This document shows, in pieces, positions 1 through 12,200 of a stretch of 64,000 bases of DNA (position 1 is the stretch's first letter; each line of letters opens with the position of its first letter). The notes under the pieces are model-generated. The model saw only the letters and a program-made list of their open reading frames with translations. It searched no databases and had not been told where the DNA came from. The DNA is from Dipylidium caninum (Eukaryota; Platyhelminthes; Cestoda; Cyclophyllidea; Dipylidiidae). The stretch covers positions 310,001-374,000 of the forward strand of contig QEYB01000629.1 of assembly GCA_017562135.1 (NCBI GenBank), read 5' to 3'. A program made the translations under genes and the position numbers.

Positions 1-957
1 GGGGAGACCGGCAGCTGCACCACACAACTGGAATAGGGAGATGAGACGGCAGTCGGAATCAAGACCTGCAGCAGAGTAAATCATAAGAAGACAACCAGAG
101 GGAGTATTATACTTCCATTTTGGAGGCTGTGGATGAAGTGTATTATTTAAAATCGACTCTGTTATAGGATCCGCGAAATTTATATTCTATTACTTCGGTC
201 TCTAGTAATTATATCGGGGAGCACTTCGTCATGTCATTTTTGACTTCTGTTGCTTTTAAGGACGATTTAGACTTGATCGCTAAGTAGCAGTGATTCAGAT
301 GTTAGAAGGTCCATTATTGACGCCTATAATGAATTGAGGTAACTACCTGTGGGTGTTGTAAGCGTTAAAACGGTGAAATTTTCCTGGTTTCTTATAGTCC
401 CGTGGTATCTAGCTTCAAGATTTTTGAAGCAGACCGCCGCAAAATTCCTTAGGACCATGCACATCGCAGGGTAATAAGAGTTGACCAATGGGCAGAAAAT
501 TTTTTATTAATGGCGTTTTACAAGCGGTAGCTACGATCAGGTCTTTCACCCGATTTATTGTATCCTTCATGATGCTCAGAATATGGAACGTTTAATTATA
601 GACGCTTTCTCATGTAATACGGCAAAACTATATCTACACGCAGTTTTAGAACTCAATTAAGGCACCACATTCTTCAGATCGTAAAATAATCTGAGGCAAA
701 ATAAACAGTTTGTTATTTCTCTGTAGTAATTGTATCATGAAACAGATTAAGGCCACAATGCTTTAAGTCCTCCAAACACTTCATTTGGACCAGAAGCGCT
801 TAGTACGGTGGTTATGTAAGTTCATTGCGCTATGCTTTCTTGTAAGCTTTCCCAATAATGTTCAGAATAATGTTCTTGAGGTATCTGTTGACTGACTTAC
901 TTAACGGATTTTTTTAATGTTTTCTGGGCATTTCCGAAAGGTTGTCTCGCCGCCCTA
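1..957. other. 5' flank without recognised gene
   Basis: This stretch lies upstream of the phospholipase start codon. Six-frame reading shows no long open frame and no segment that resembles a known protein. It presumably holds the promoter and 5' UTR of the downstream gene, but I cannot point to a specific promoter element. Confidence 0.5.
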
Positions 958-3900
958 ATGATGCGGGTTTTCGAAGCAATACTTCCTCTAACTGTGTTTA
1001 TTATTTCCTCCTATTCGTACGTTCTCTCTATGGATTCTTTAAAATGGTATATCAAGTCCAGTACCCCCAATCCTCTCATCATGATACCGGGGGACGGTGG
1101 CTCACAGGCTTACGCTCAATTCAAAGACTACAACTCAAAACCATTTCAAATCTGGATCGATTTGCGGTACCTTATCTCACCCCGAACTTTTGGAGACTAT
1201 TTTAGGTATCCAGTTACCCTTCGGTTATTAAATATAAATTCTCGAATGGGCTAACTCGTCCCTTATTTACAGGCTTAAGTACAATAATGAGACGAGAAGG
1301 ACAACAGACAACGATAAAGCGAAAATCACCTTTCCGGGGTGGGGCGAGACTTGGCCGGTGGATAATCTTGATTCTCGTCCACATTCTGTGACCAAGTATT
1401 TCCAAGACTTAACGGCGGCTTTCCTGAAAAACCCTTACTATATTCCAAACTCTACTATTCGAGGGGCTCCCTTTGATTTTCGCAAGGGTCCCAGTACATG
1501 TTTATCAAAAATTTCTCTATCTTTTGATTTACAAAATAACTAATTTAATATTTTTTTTTCAAAGACGAGAATACGGATTTCAACCCGAAGTTGAAGCAGT
1601 TGATTGAAGAGACGTTTCATAACGGCGGCGATCAACGTGTGGTCCTTTTAGCTCATAGCATGGGTGCACTGTATGCCCTCCACTTTCTGAAGAATCAAAG
1701 CGACTCATGGAAACGTCACTACATCAAGGCATTCGTAGCCGTCAGTGCGCCTCTCGGTGGCTCCTGAAGGCACTCAAAATGGAGATCAGTGGTAGGTTCA
1801 CTTTTCACCTTAGAACAATGCCTTATCTTAATTGGATCAGTTTATCTGACCATATTCAGAAGATATAATTGCGTTCCTACTCGTTAATTTGCTTCTTGGT
1901 TCGTGAGTGGGTTTCTCTTCATTGATTACATGAAAATTAGCAAATGGAGTGATCTACTTTTATATTTCTACCAGAGAAACTTGCCACTATCTTTCTGCTC
2001 TGTTTTGTACTCCTTAGTTTCAACGCTCCCTATATGTTGACTTTTATTGTTCATTATGTTATTGATACATTATATATTAACGTTTCGTCGATTCCCATAT
2101 TTTGTATAAAATAGCACTTCCAAGTATTCAGTATTTTTTGTCCATAACCGATTTTGGCGTCTTTGGTTTTTCTCTTATGCGTGGTGTTTCATCGAGATTG
2201 AGCGGTTTAAGTATTGTCACCGCTACTTTACATTCAGGTGGTCGGTGTACTAAGGTACACTCCATTTTACACATAAAAATCACCTTTGCACTAATCCATA
2301 ATGGTGATGACGCCCTCTTTATTGGACTTCCCCTTCTTTTACTTGAATGTGAATTCATTTCGCCTTTTCCTGACCCTCCTATTCCCTTCATTAGTATTGT
2401 GTAATCGAATCTCTTCTCAAGCATGATCTTATCATTGTGAATTACTGTTTTGTTTTTACATTTCTACGTTTCCTTCATTGCTTCCCCAGAGAATATCTTG
2501 GATTGTTGCGGTGTGCACGTTTGAATGCCATTCCTGATAGGCCAAGTTACTAAGTGAATCGCATCATTTTTTGTAATGTGCAAATCACTTTTGTAAAAGT
2601 GAGTTTTATGCTCTGTAAAGGCTTCCACAGGTATGTTTTGGACCCTCGAAAATTTCTTATTCTTCTTATCTAACAAAAGTTTCCATCTGTGTTCCAGTCT
2701 TGGGCAGATTTCAACTCTAGTTCGGCTTTCTTTCATTGGGAAACTTTCTTTGCGAGAAATGTCTCTGTCATGTTCGGTAATTTTCATTTCTCTCCCCCTT
2801 GTATGCTGAAGTCTATTCACAAATGAGTTACCACGCGTCTTCACGGTTCATCGGACATGTGCTCTCTGCCTTTTCATGCGAACACTCGATCCTACTGATG
2901 TGAATAATCGGAAAAGTGAAGGTGGTTTTAGTTTTAAACCTTATGATGCGACTATTTTCTCCTAATTCAAAGAAAATTTGCACTTGTGTCGAAATTCTAC
3001 CCCTGTATTAAGAACTGCCTTAATAAGATTCCCGACTAGCATCCTCTGCCAGACACTTTTCACATACCTTTATCAACATTCACCGCTATTCAGACGCGTC
3101 AGTGAAGTACCTTTGTCTTCACAGGTCCCAAACTCTCCAAATGAATAAGCCCTCTGGCATAGTTTCCGGGTTTAGCTTTGCTTTGAATTTTCATGAGAAT
3201 GTAAGTGGATCCTTAGGGAGGGTCTTTTTTGATGCTTACTTCTGCACTAATTATGGACGACGTCTGTGGTAGTGTGTGTTTTCCGTTCTCCATCTCATTT
3301 TTTCCAGTAATTTCCTCTCCTGCACTGGTCTATTAAAACCTTGATGGATTCTGTTAATTTATCATTTTATCTAACCTGGGGTTCCACTTGAAAATGATGT
3401 CCTGGTCGGTAATTGTCGCGGTTCGCAGTGTTCATAACTCCATCCGCCTCTCTCTTGCCACTGTCGTGAAATTAGTCGCAGATTTTCTCACTGGTGCTTT
3501 CTATCCGTGTTGTAATCTACTGTTGTGCTAGGCAAATGCTAATTCGTGTAAAGGTTGGAGGAAGCTAGTTGAGGTGAAGATTGTTTTCGCGATCCCACAA
3601 CTCCGCATACACTCGTAATGGCCTAAATTAGGTACTTTCCTGGTCATAATCGAAGCATAGGTTTTCATCTCTGAATCTACTTTCAATCCCCCAGTTAATA
3701 TTCATTAAGTTAGGCTCTTGTGCCGATTTTCTTAAAAGAAATTTCCAGCCTGTACTTCCCTTTAGATTGTCAAGATACTTTTTTTCGAAATGGCATGTAT
3801 AAGCTTGCACTTGTCTAAACGGAGAACTACTGTCTAGTTAGATTGGATCCTATGTTTGGCTAATTCCTTTCTGTGTGCCTTAGCGGCTCTTTTGAAGTAG

Positions 3901-5865
3901 CGTGATCACTGAAGCCCCATTCTGCATGACCTATGCAAACACAAATTGAATGAAATCAGACCATGACGCACACCGATGTCTTCTGTCTGGTTTTCTTTCC
4001 TGAGTTAGCCTTGTTCCTAATGGTCGCTCGGCCACCGGGACTTGGATGTGCGAACGTGATTCGAATGTCCTTACTGGTTTGTGATTTAGGTAATTCGGTC
4101 TGGATCCGGTGGCCGCACCCTCATTTCAACTCATTTTGGGAAACCATCAGGTAGTCTTTGGAATAGCCAGACGTGTGGCGGCACTGATCACTTGACCGGT
4201 ATCATTTCAGAGGTCTGTTGGGACACCGTTGGTGGGGTTCAGATATGTGCAGTGAATCTGCATAAAGCTGAATATTCTCATCTGCTGACATGGCTTCTTT
4301 TCCCCCGACTTCGGGTAGGACACCGCAAATATGAGCAATAACATCTTAGATGCGACTTCGAAAAATGTTTCAATTAACCATTCTGTTACTAAGGTTTACC
4401 CAGCTGTGTGAAAACGGTCTACTTTGAGAAAAATTGCAAATTAATCCTGAAAGCACCAACTGATGGTTTTTATAAGCGTCTAAACTCCTTATTTTAGCAT
4501 CTGGAAGACCTTGAGTTCTATGGAGTTGTCGCCACCTCTCTGTGGTCTGGTTAAAATACCAGATTTTGGAAGCAGGCTATTGCGTAAATAGTCATTTTGA
4601 GGTCAACTAAACATATGTGAACGTTGCTACTTTTAGACAAGTCAACAGGGTGTCAGCCCGTTCAGGTGACTATGCGCAGGCGTGACCGATTAAGAATACG
4701 AACTCACATGACGTAGGTTTACACTCCAAATTTAGTGTATCAAGCACGTGTTTTGTCCTTTTGCTAGGCGCTCTTTTGTCAGGTATGCAAGTTGTGCAGA
4801 ACGAGCTCTCAAATCCTTTATCCATAAATAAAGAAACCTATAATACTCATAAAGGTCTTAGTAACGTATTTACTTGCCCTTCTTCGAAGGGGACAACTTT
4901 GGAATCTACCTTGACAGTCCGCTGTGGTACCGTGAGTTGCAACGGTCAATGCCTTCGCTGGCCTTCCTTCTGCCCGACCCACGTCTCTGGTCCGAGGACG
5001 AGGTGGTGATTTATACAACACTCAAAAACTACACCGTCCACGATTACAAGGAGATTTTTATTGATGTCGGCTTCCCTGAAGGTGACTAATCTTGCCCTGT
5101 TTTTATATCATTTACGTCAAGTTCTTTAAACCTTTTTGATTATGACTTCTATTTTTTCGTAGCCTGGTCAATAAGTAACTGACCCTAGGCCACTAGTGAT
5201 TAAAATTTCCTAATTGCGATTACGCACCGCACCAAAACTCTTGATCTGTTTGTCTTTCGCTGTTGTGTCGAGATAAAGAGTACAGGACTCGAAGTAAGAG
5301 GTGACGATGTGTGTTCCTCTTGGCCAGACTAATAATTAGTGGCCGTATCACCTTTATTGACGTTAGGGCATTTGTTTTGTCCTTTGAAATCGTTAGACCT
5401 TCGTATCGCAGACTTGGTTGAACTCTGATTTCTACTGTATTATGGTGAATAAACTGTCTCTTAGGCTTCCAGATGTACGAGGACACCAAGATGACTGTCG
5501 ACGGTTTCTTAAGCCCTACGGGCGTGGATGAGGTGTATTGCATATACAGCAATGGATTGCTAACCCCTGCCACTCTTGCCTATTCGTCCGCCTTCCCCGA
5601 CGTCCAGCCGAGCGTAGTGTACGAAACAGACGGTGACGGGACGGTGAACGCGCGCTCTCTTCGCGCTTGCGAGAATTGGGCGAAGGAAAATGGTCGCGTG
5701 GGCAGATTTGAGACCCTGGTCATACCCGATGTCAACCATCTATCAATCATATCTAACTCTCGTTTTCTTGAGGCCATCACGAAGATTGCTAACGCTGATC
5801 AACCAATGCCATCTCAGGGTTCACTCTGGCGAGCTCTCTTACGTTCGCTGAACCGGCGGTGGTAA
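958..5865 (+). CDS. PLA2G15: Group XV (lysosomal) phospholipase A2 / LCAT-like acyltransferase, 5 exons, frameshifted in exon 3
   Basis: Exons are 958-1205, 1273-1493, 1565-1791, 4890-5081 and 5465-5865. All introns are GT-AG and all phases fit. The family deacylates phospholipids in lysosomes and transfers the acyl chain to water or ceramide. The product starts with a hydrophobic signal peptide (about residues 1-24; ATGs at 958 and 961 are both possible). It then has the oxyanion-loop motif PGDGGSQ, the nucleophile elbow AHSMG (Ser188), the acid in DGDGTVN (Asp354) and the base in VNHLS (His388). Junctions rebuild family motifs: RKGP+NEN between exons 2 and 3, EISGDN between 3 and 4, PEGFQMYEDT between 4 and 5. 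Four N-glycosylation sequons (NET, NST, NQS, NYT) suit a lysosomal or secreted enzyme. As written, exon 3 reads into TGA just after APLGGS. One missing C near 1761-1765 explains this: adding it gives 429 codons, close to the human 412, and phases every junction. The enzyme is otherwise complete, so an assembly error is likelier than a pseudogene. No Cys occurs in the N-terminal half. Confidence 0.92.
1792..4889 (+). other. PLA2G15: Intron 3 of the phospholipase gene (3.1 kb)
   Basis: The intron runs from GTAGGT after the EISG codons to the AG at 4888-4889 before GDN. It is far larger than the other introns of this gene (67, 71 and 383 bp). No exon of the family is missing here, because the flanking residues join without a gap. 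The only long open frame inside is on the minus strand (2464-2844), which I could not assign. I see no terminal repeats or transposase-like segment. Confidence 0.75.
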
Positions 5866-8012
5866 TGATGCAATGGCCCCCTCCTTTCTGTTTTCTGTCT
5901 TATTTTTCTGAGTCTCGGTTGTGAAACTGTGGATGTAAAAAAATGACGCCGATTTCATTGCTTTCGATTTACGCCATTTTGCTCCTCTTCTTCGTGCAAT
6001 TTGACTCCGCCGAAATCGCGTTCCTCGCTGTACAGGTCTGCTCTTCTTGAGTACTTATTGATGAATGTTTTGCTTTAGTTTGGGATAAGCACATCCACAG
6101 CATGAAAGTTATACACGCTCTTGGCGCCCTGCTCTTTACGAGAGGCCCATTGGCATCGTCCACATTGGGAGGAGAGTGTTAATTCGCATAGGTCTGTGCC
6201 ATTAGTCTCAGGTCAAATCAGATGCGTCAAGACTGTTACCTTGTGAGGTGGGAGGTGAGCTGCTCGATTCACCAGTGCATTTTGCGTCATTAGGCTCACC
6301 TTAGCTATTTGTGGTTGATGGGCGCCAATGCGGGGGAACACCTACCGCTCGGGGATACAGTGTGAGGGCAAGCAGCCTGTCAAGAAGCAGTTGGCGTCTG
6401 AATTGAAACGAGGACAATGGCATGCGTATGAATGATTTTGGAAAAGCCCATTAAATGGCTGGCTGGGAACCCCTCTCGGTTGTTCGTTATCTCGCCCTGT
6501 CTCTTGCAACAGTTGACATGGGGCCACACACGGGCCTCCTTTATTCTGCGTGGTGTGAAAACTAGCCATCGCTTCCCAGTTTGTTTCAATTCGTCAAGGG
6601 TGATGTCCCTCCGCACTTAGGTGGACGACCAAACATTCAACCGATGACGTTACCAGCTAGAGGTTTCCTTCCTAATGTCACTTATGGGCCCAGTCCTATG
6701 TACCTGCAGAGATTGGTTCATCTGGGGGAATACGGTGCTTAGCAGTCTTCTGCTTTCCTCCTCGTAGTCATCAAAAGAGGTGTCATCTCACAATTCTTAA
6801 CCGTTCGCACACGAGGTGAATGTCGCGGCTCACCGAGTTTTGGCAGTGTTATCAATATTTACGAATTTAAACATAACATCGGGACGGTATCAAATTTTCC
6901 AGCCCATTCCATCGGGTTTGCCCCTCCCTGGGAAAGTGCTAGCAGAAGATAAACTTGCAGAGCAAGCTGAGGTGAAATTGAGTACTTAGATTCCCCATGA
7001 GAAGATTTTTATCTCGTAGTTGACATTTCTTATCCCAGCTTTCCGAGGATGTGAAAAAGTGGCATTTTCTTCTCTCTCTCTAAAATTCTACCTGCAATTA
7101 TCATTGGATTGGTGTCGCTGGGGTGTGAGTTCGATGCTAAATTGTCATCATTTAATTGGCGTAGTCAACCCCGGCCATGACAACGACGCGACAACAGAAA
7201 ACCCTCCTCGTGTGAATATCTAATTAGATGAGGCGAATTTCCCAATCTTGCACTCGGTTCTCACGACTTGAACGTCTGTACAGCGGAAGTACTCACATTT
7301 CTCCACTTTTTGACTGAGTACTTTTTGTACGAATTCAGCGCCAACAAGGTGAAAGCCTAAACAAAGTGAAATTGCCACTAGGCCATGGAAATTGAAGCAC
7401 CCGAGGCACCAAGTCGTAAGTGGAAACTTTGACCTAACTAGCACATTCTACTCATTCCACCGCCGCCTAACTTGTTTGAGAAAAACTTGACAGATTAATT
7501 GTCACTTTGTTCCAATTTGACTGTTCCATTCCGCGTGAATGACACAATCGAGGTGCAGTGATGGAATAAAATGCAACCCCTTTTTATTCAAGCTTTTGGC
7601 TACTCGGAAGCGCCGTACTATATGAGGGAAGAGTACCCATTTCAGTCTAGTGCTTACCTCTAACCTCTTCGTCGAGGGAGACTTCGAACTAGTAGATATT
7701 TGGGTTCGCTGGAGTTGTAGTAAGCAGGACGATCTAGTTAAATGCGGCCGACCAGTGGCCAAGCCGTTTACCCTCGGGAAAAGCGTAAATAGGATCAGCT
7801 ACTCTCAACTCATACAGGCCAAACAACGGTGCAGCCGGACGGGGTAAGTGGAAGAACAAATTGCACACGCCTCGCAGGTTGTGCACACTCAAGGCAGACG
7901 GTTCTCTTGTTGCACACGTCTACACGCATAATGCTTTCTGCGCCCCACTTACACATGCATCTGCACGTAGATTCCAGACAAATCATTACTCTTTTGCCCC
8001 TCTGCCGTCCAG
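5866..8012. other. Intergenic region between phospholipase and dynein; probably holds the dynein promoter and first exon
   Basis: No family-matching coding segment was found here apart from what must precede dynein exon 1. That exon begins at an acceptor with a good pyrimidine tract (AG at 8011-8012) and no in-frame ATG lies between 7971 and 8013, so at least one short 5' exon with the initiator must lie upstream. A strong donor-like GTAAGT occurs at 7844, but the frame before it has no ATG I can defend. No canonical AATAAA was seen after the phospholipase stop. Confidence 0.45.
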
Positions 8013-9271
8013 ATTTGGAAGCGTTCGTTTACGAGTTCGGAGGTCGTGAAGGAAAGAGAGCGTAAACTGCTGCTGCTACGTGAAACCAACCTTCAGACGG
8101 TTTGTTAACCTTCGTTGCCGGTCAAGAGTCCCTTCACACACCCGCTCCCTTGCCCCCCCCCGCCCTCGCCTCGCACACGCGCTCACACTTTTTGCAATTC
8201 CTTTAACTGTGTCTTTATTCACCGTTCACCGAGTGTCTGCATCGGATTCCATGCACCACTGAATCTTAGTGGTTTTCCTCTGATCTTGTTTAGGTTGACG
8301 GGCGCCACCGCTACATTTTCAACTTGGTAAGTTTACCTTTAAAGTTACCACCACGTGAGCGCCGGACCATTTCGCTCTGCCGGCGTATTTTAGTACGACC
8401 CGACAAGCTTAGCACTCAAAATTGACTTTTTGCTGTGGATCATGTCGAAAATAACCAGAAGCTCAGGCGTCTGCAATACGGCACTCAGAGAATCCCCAGT
8501 TCCGTGATATCGACGCCAATTTAGAAACATTTTTGTGCATATCTGCCTTAGATATCCACGGCCGCGGAGGTTCCGGTGGCAAAAGTCGAGGACGATCTTC
8601 TCATTGACTCAAAGGTCCGTCGAAATTGAAACCGCCACAACCTCTTCAGTAGCTTTAAAAATTTTCGCTCTAAATCGGCCTGAAACTACTTATGTTTCAG
8701 TGGTCACTCTTCGACAGATTCTTCCGTTCGAATGGGCACCTTGCTTTTCTCACTATTTACTTTCAAAGGGTATGATTATTTCTTTGGTGGTATGAAACAA
8801 CACGTGTTTTTCATTGCACATTATGATCACGACTTCTCAAAATGCAATTGCCAGAGTAGACAACGTCACACGAACTTCCTTAATTGTCAAAATCAAATTG
8901 TTGTGAGCATTGTTGTGGATATCTGAATAACTGCGCTTCACGATTTCAGGCAATAGCGGACAAAGAATCCGTGAAACCACGATTTTTCATCGCTAACGAT
9001 ACCACAGAGGTGAGAATCTGTCTTTCCTCTGCAGTCGCCCCTTCCTCCCTCGCACTCCAATGGACTCACTGCTCTCCTTGCTCTCCTCCAATCTTAGCAA
9101 CTTAATGGCAGTGCCTTTTTCTTCCTGCGGACATCTGAGAAAGACATCGCTCCATCCACCGTCGCGGATGAAGTGGTTTTCCAATTCCACAACGGTGAAA
9201 AGTTCACCTTCATAGAAACAGTTCAGCTTCTTCTCAAAAACGTCTACCTTCCCGCATTCCAGCGTAACGAA
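8013..9271 (+). other. DNAH5: Dynein exons 1-6: extreme N-terminus of the tail
   Basis: Six short exons (87, 33, 63, 69, 60, 174 nt), all in phase 0, encode the start of the tail. Exon 1 opens with IWKRSFTS, comparable to LWKHS in human DNAH5. Exon 2 is only 11 codons and contains DGRHRYIF (human DARHNYLF). Exon 3 has [10 protein letters not shown] (human VEDAILEGNQ), exon 4 [10 protein letters not shown], exon 5 [10 protein letters not shown] and exon 6 [11 protein letters not shown]. Each segment alone is weak; their order, spacing and matched phases make the set convincing. The end of exon 1 at 8099 is the least certain boundary, since a donor at 8080 is also possible but out of phase with exon 2. 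Confidence 0.8.
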
Positions 9272-12200
9272 GTAGGTCCACTTGTGTTTGCTACTGCCAC
9301 TCTATGACAAGGGGAACGGAGTTGCCTCCGAAATCTCATTCCTTTAAGGCGGGCACCGAGGAAGAGTCGTCCCCGAGGCAAACCCACCGTAGTGAACAGG
9401 TGTAGGGGCGTGGTCACATTGGACGAAGTCAGGGAGCGGTCCCTACTTCACAGTATTTCCCCCGAGTGAACGCCATATCGTTTGGGAGGAAGGGTGGACG
9501 CTCACAACTTTTACGGGGTCCTACAACCCCTAATTGCACAGTATACGTCCATGTGGAACTCCCACGTTTCATTCGAACGTGGCGCAAGCCCTTTGTTGGG
9601 AATATCTCCCTCGTGACTGGCCTCGTTACAAAAAATCCACCTTTTTATGAAGTTGCGTTTTCACTCAAACATGTTAGCTGTGAACTCGAACTAATGCGAC
9701 GCACAATGGGAACGCTTCTGTACAAACAGTCCAAACGCAGCTAGTATTCTGTCTACTCTCTCGTCCATCTTCTTAGAGGATAGAAGTGGCTGCCAATGTG
9801 TCGTAGAGTTCCATTTTAGCAGTGCTAAAGCTTACCTCGGTGAATTTTCACAGCCTCTTGACTTTTTATTCGACACGCTCATGAGTGCTCAATCGAAGCT
9901 GTCAGAAGAGGAGTATCTTCTCGTGTGCTTCTCCTTGGTTATTGCGTTATTTTAAGGATGCTCCTCTAACGTCTGGCCAACTCGGGGTGCCGTAGCAGAA
10001 TGAAGTACTTAACAGCGAGCGGCAGACTCAGGAAAGGTCCCAGCTACGTCTCCGTCGCGTGTTGCGAGCTTTAACGATGATGTGCGGGGAGAGACTTCAC
10101 CAATGCAGGCTGTTTAGGGAATCTCCTCTGGTCTAAGGCAAACATGGGAGGAGAAGCAGTTCGAAAAATCCGAGTCTTTCGGAGGATATACTCTTGCATG
10201 CTCCGAGGCGGGCGCGGCCATAAGGGCTCATTCCACTGTTCTCATGCGCGGATGAGAAGTATCTCATCCTGAAGGTTTATTTTACCAACACCTCTTTCCC
10301 CTTAGCGGCACTTCTCTTCGCCATGGAGGGCAAGGACCATGGTCGGGTGGTGTTGTCGGACTTGATGTTTTATGTTCACTACTGTGGTACACCACTGATA
10401 GGAGGAGGCTTCGACTGGCGCCCATTCCCTTCCATGTCCGCAGGTTAGGAACCAGACAACTGCCGAGGCCATTTATTTGATGCAATTTGAATTGCTAGAG
10501 GGCGGCACCGACCCGTTGCCATACGTGGCAGATGCTGGGGACGGGGTGGCGTGGGGAGTGAGGAAAGTAGAAGCATTGCCTTCTACTCAATCTTGCCCAT
10601 TACTCAGGCGTTTTCACATGCTGCTCTCATCCACTTGACACCAGTGTTAGAGTACCATTTCGGGTAGATAGAAAGGCTGACTGGCCGGTAAAAGTTGACA
10701 GATGAAATGCCCCAAGTTAGCAGTTTCGTAAGATATTTCACATAGCCAAACGTTTAACACGTTTTCTCCTTTGGTAGTCTGGAAGAATGTTGACGCCTTA
10801 GTATATCGCCATGCTTAACTTTCTGACAGTTGCTGTTGCTTCCTGTTGCGATGCAGTAACAGCGATGATAGACAAGACAAGTGGGCGGGGTGAATCTTCG
10901 AGACTACGCAGTAAGAGTAGCAATGAGCCACAGAAAGTAGTCGAGATCTTCTGCAGCTAAAACAATCTGATTAGATTGAAAATGTTCGGCTATAAGCTTC
11001 TTCACTAAAGCGGTAGGCCCCGTTGATGTGAGACAACTGAAAACATCGCCTGTGGATTTCAGAACTGGGGATGCCTAGAGGAAGATTCCGACATGAAATC
11101 GCAGTTGCTGAATGAGTTTGTGGATGCGGCACATGGCTATCTTCGACTTTTGGAGCAAATTCAGGAGGGATCGAGGTTGCACTTCCTCTCCGCGCCGTCG
11201 AAAGAGGACGAGACTCTAATCGCCTCCCTTGAAAATGACGATAGTCTTCGAGGTACTGTCTTATCCAGCCGACACAAGCAGCCTTCCTTTCTAAAAAGAT
11301 AGCATAGGATTTTGAAAGCTAGACCCTCCTAAAATAAAATTATTTACATAGAAATTTGTCGGGGACTAGTAAATCGCATCCCTCCTCGTTTCTTGAAGCC
11401 GTCCTTTGCACTCTCAGTATTCTCACTCACTCACTGAAGAATTTTGATGACAAAAGCATGTTTTAAAGTTATTGCGAGCCAAATAGACTTTCTTTTTCTC
11501 CCTTTGGGCTGATCCACCCTATTTTCGAATCCTAAACTAATGAAATAAAAGTGAATGAAAGGATAATATCGGTGGCATGAAGTGAAACACTCACGTGTGA
11601 AAGAAGGTGAAGCGTTCCGGGAGGCGATTGAAGCCCCAATTCAGACAGATGGAACTTGTAGAGGCAGACGAATGTGGAGAGTAGTTGGGATTGGCTCGTG
11701 CACGTACTCCTTGTCGAAGTGGGGAGCGATGCCGCCGTTTCGGGAGTGAAGGCCAGTTTTTACTGTTGGCTCTTCCAGGTGTGGACAAGAACATGGTACG
11801 CCGACTGGAGGGTGTCCTGTGCGCATGGAATAAGGAGGTGCAGTTGGCGGTGAATCAACTGAATCTCATTATCAAGGAGACTGACGATGCCGGACCGCTG
11901 GACGAACTGGCTCACTGGCGCTCCAGATGGGATAACCTCGACCGGTATGTGTCCATAACCTCGATTTGATTCCCAATTTTATGGAGTGACAGTCAGTGTG
12001 AGGTTAGAAAACGAGTCTAGCTGAAAAGCTTAGAGCGAGTGTTGTATGCACACAAATGTCGCGAGGGGGTGAAGTATGAAGGCACTGGAGAATGTCTCCC
12101 AGTCCATTTTCGTGCTCTTACTGTCAGCACATTGCCATTCTCCATGAATCGCCGGTTGCCACCATTTCTAAGAAGTATTTTTGTCGTTCCATTTTGATGC

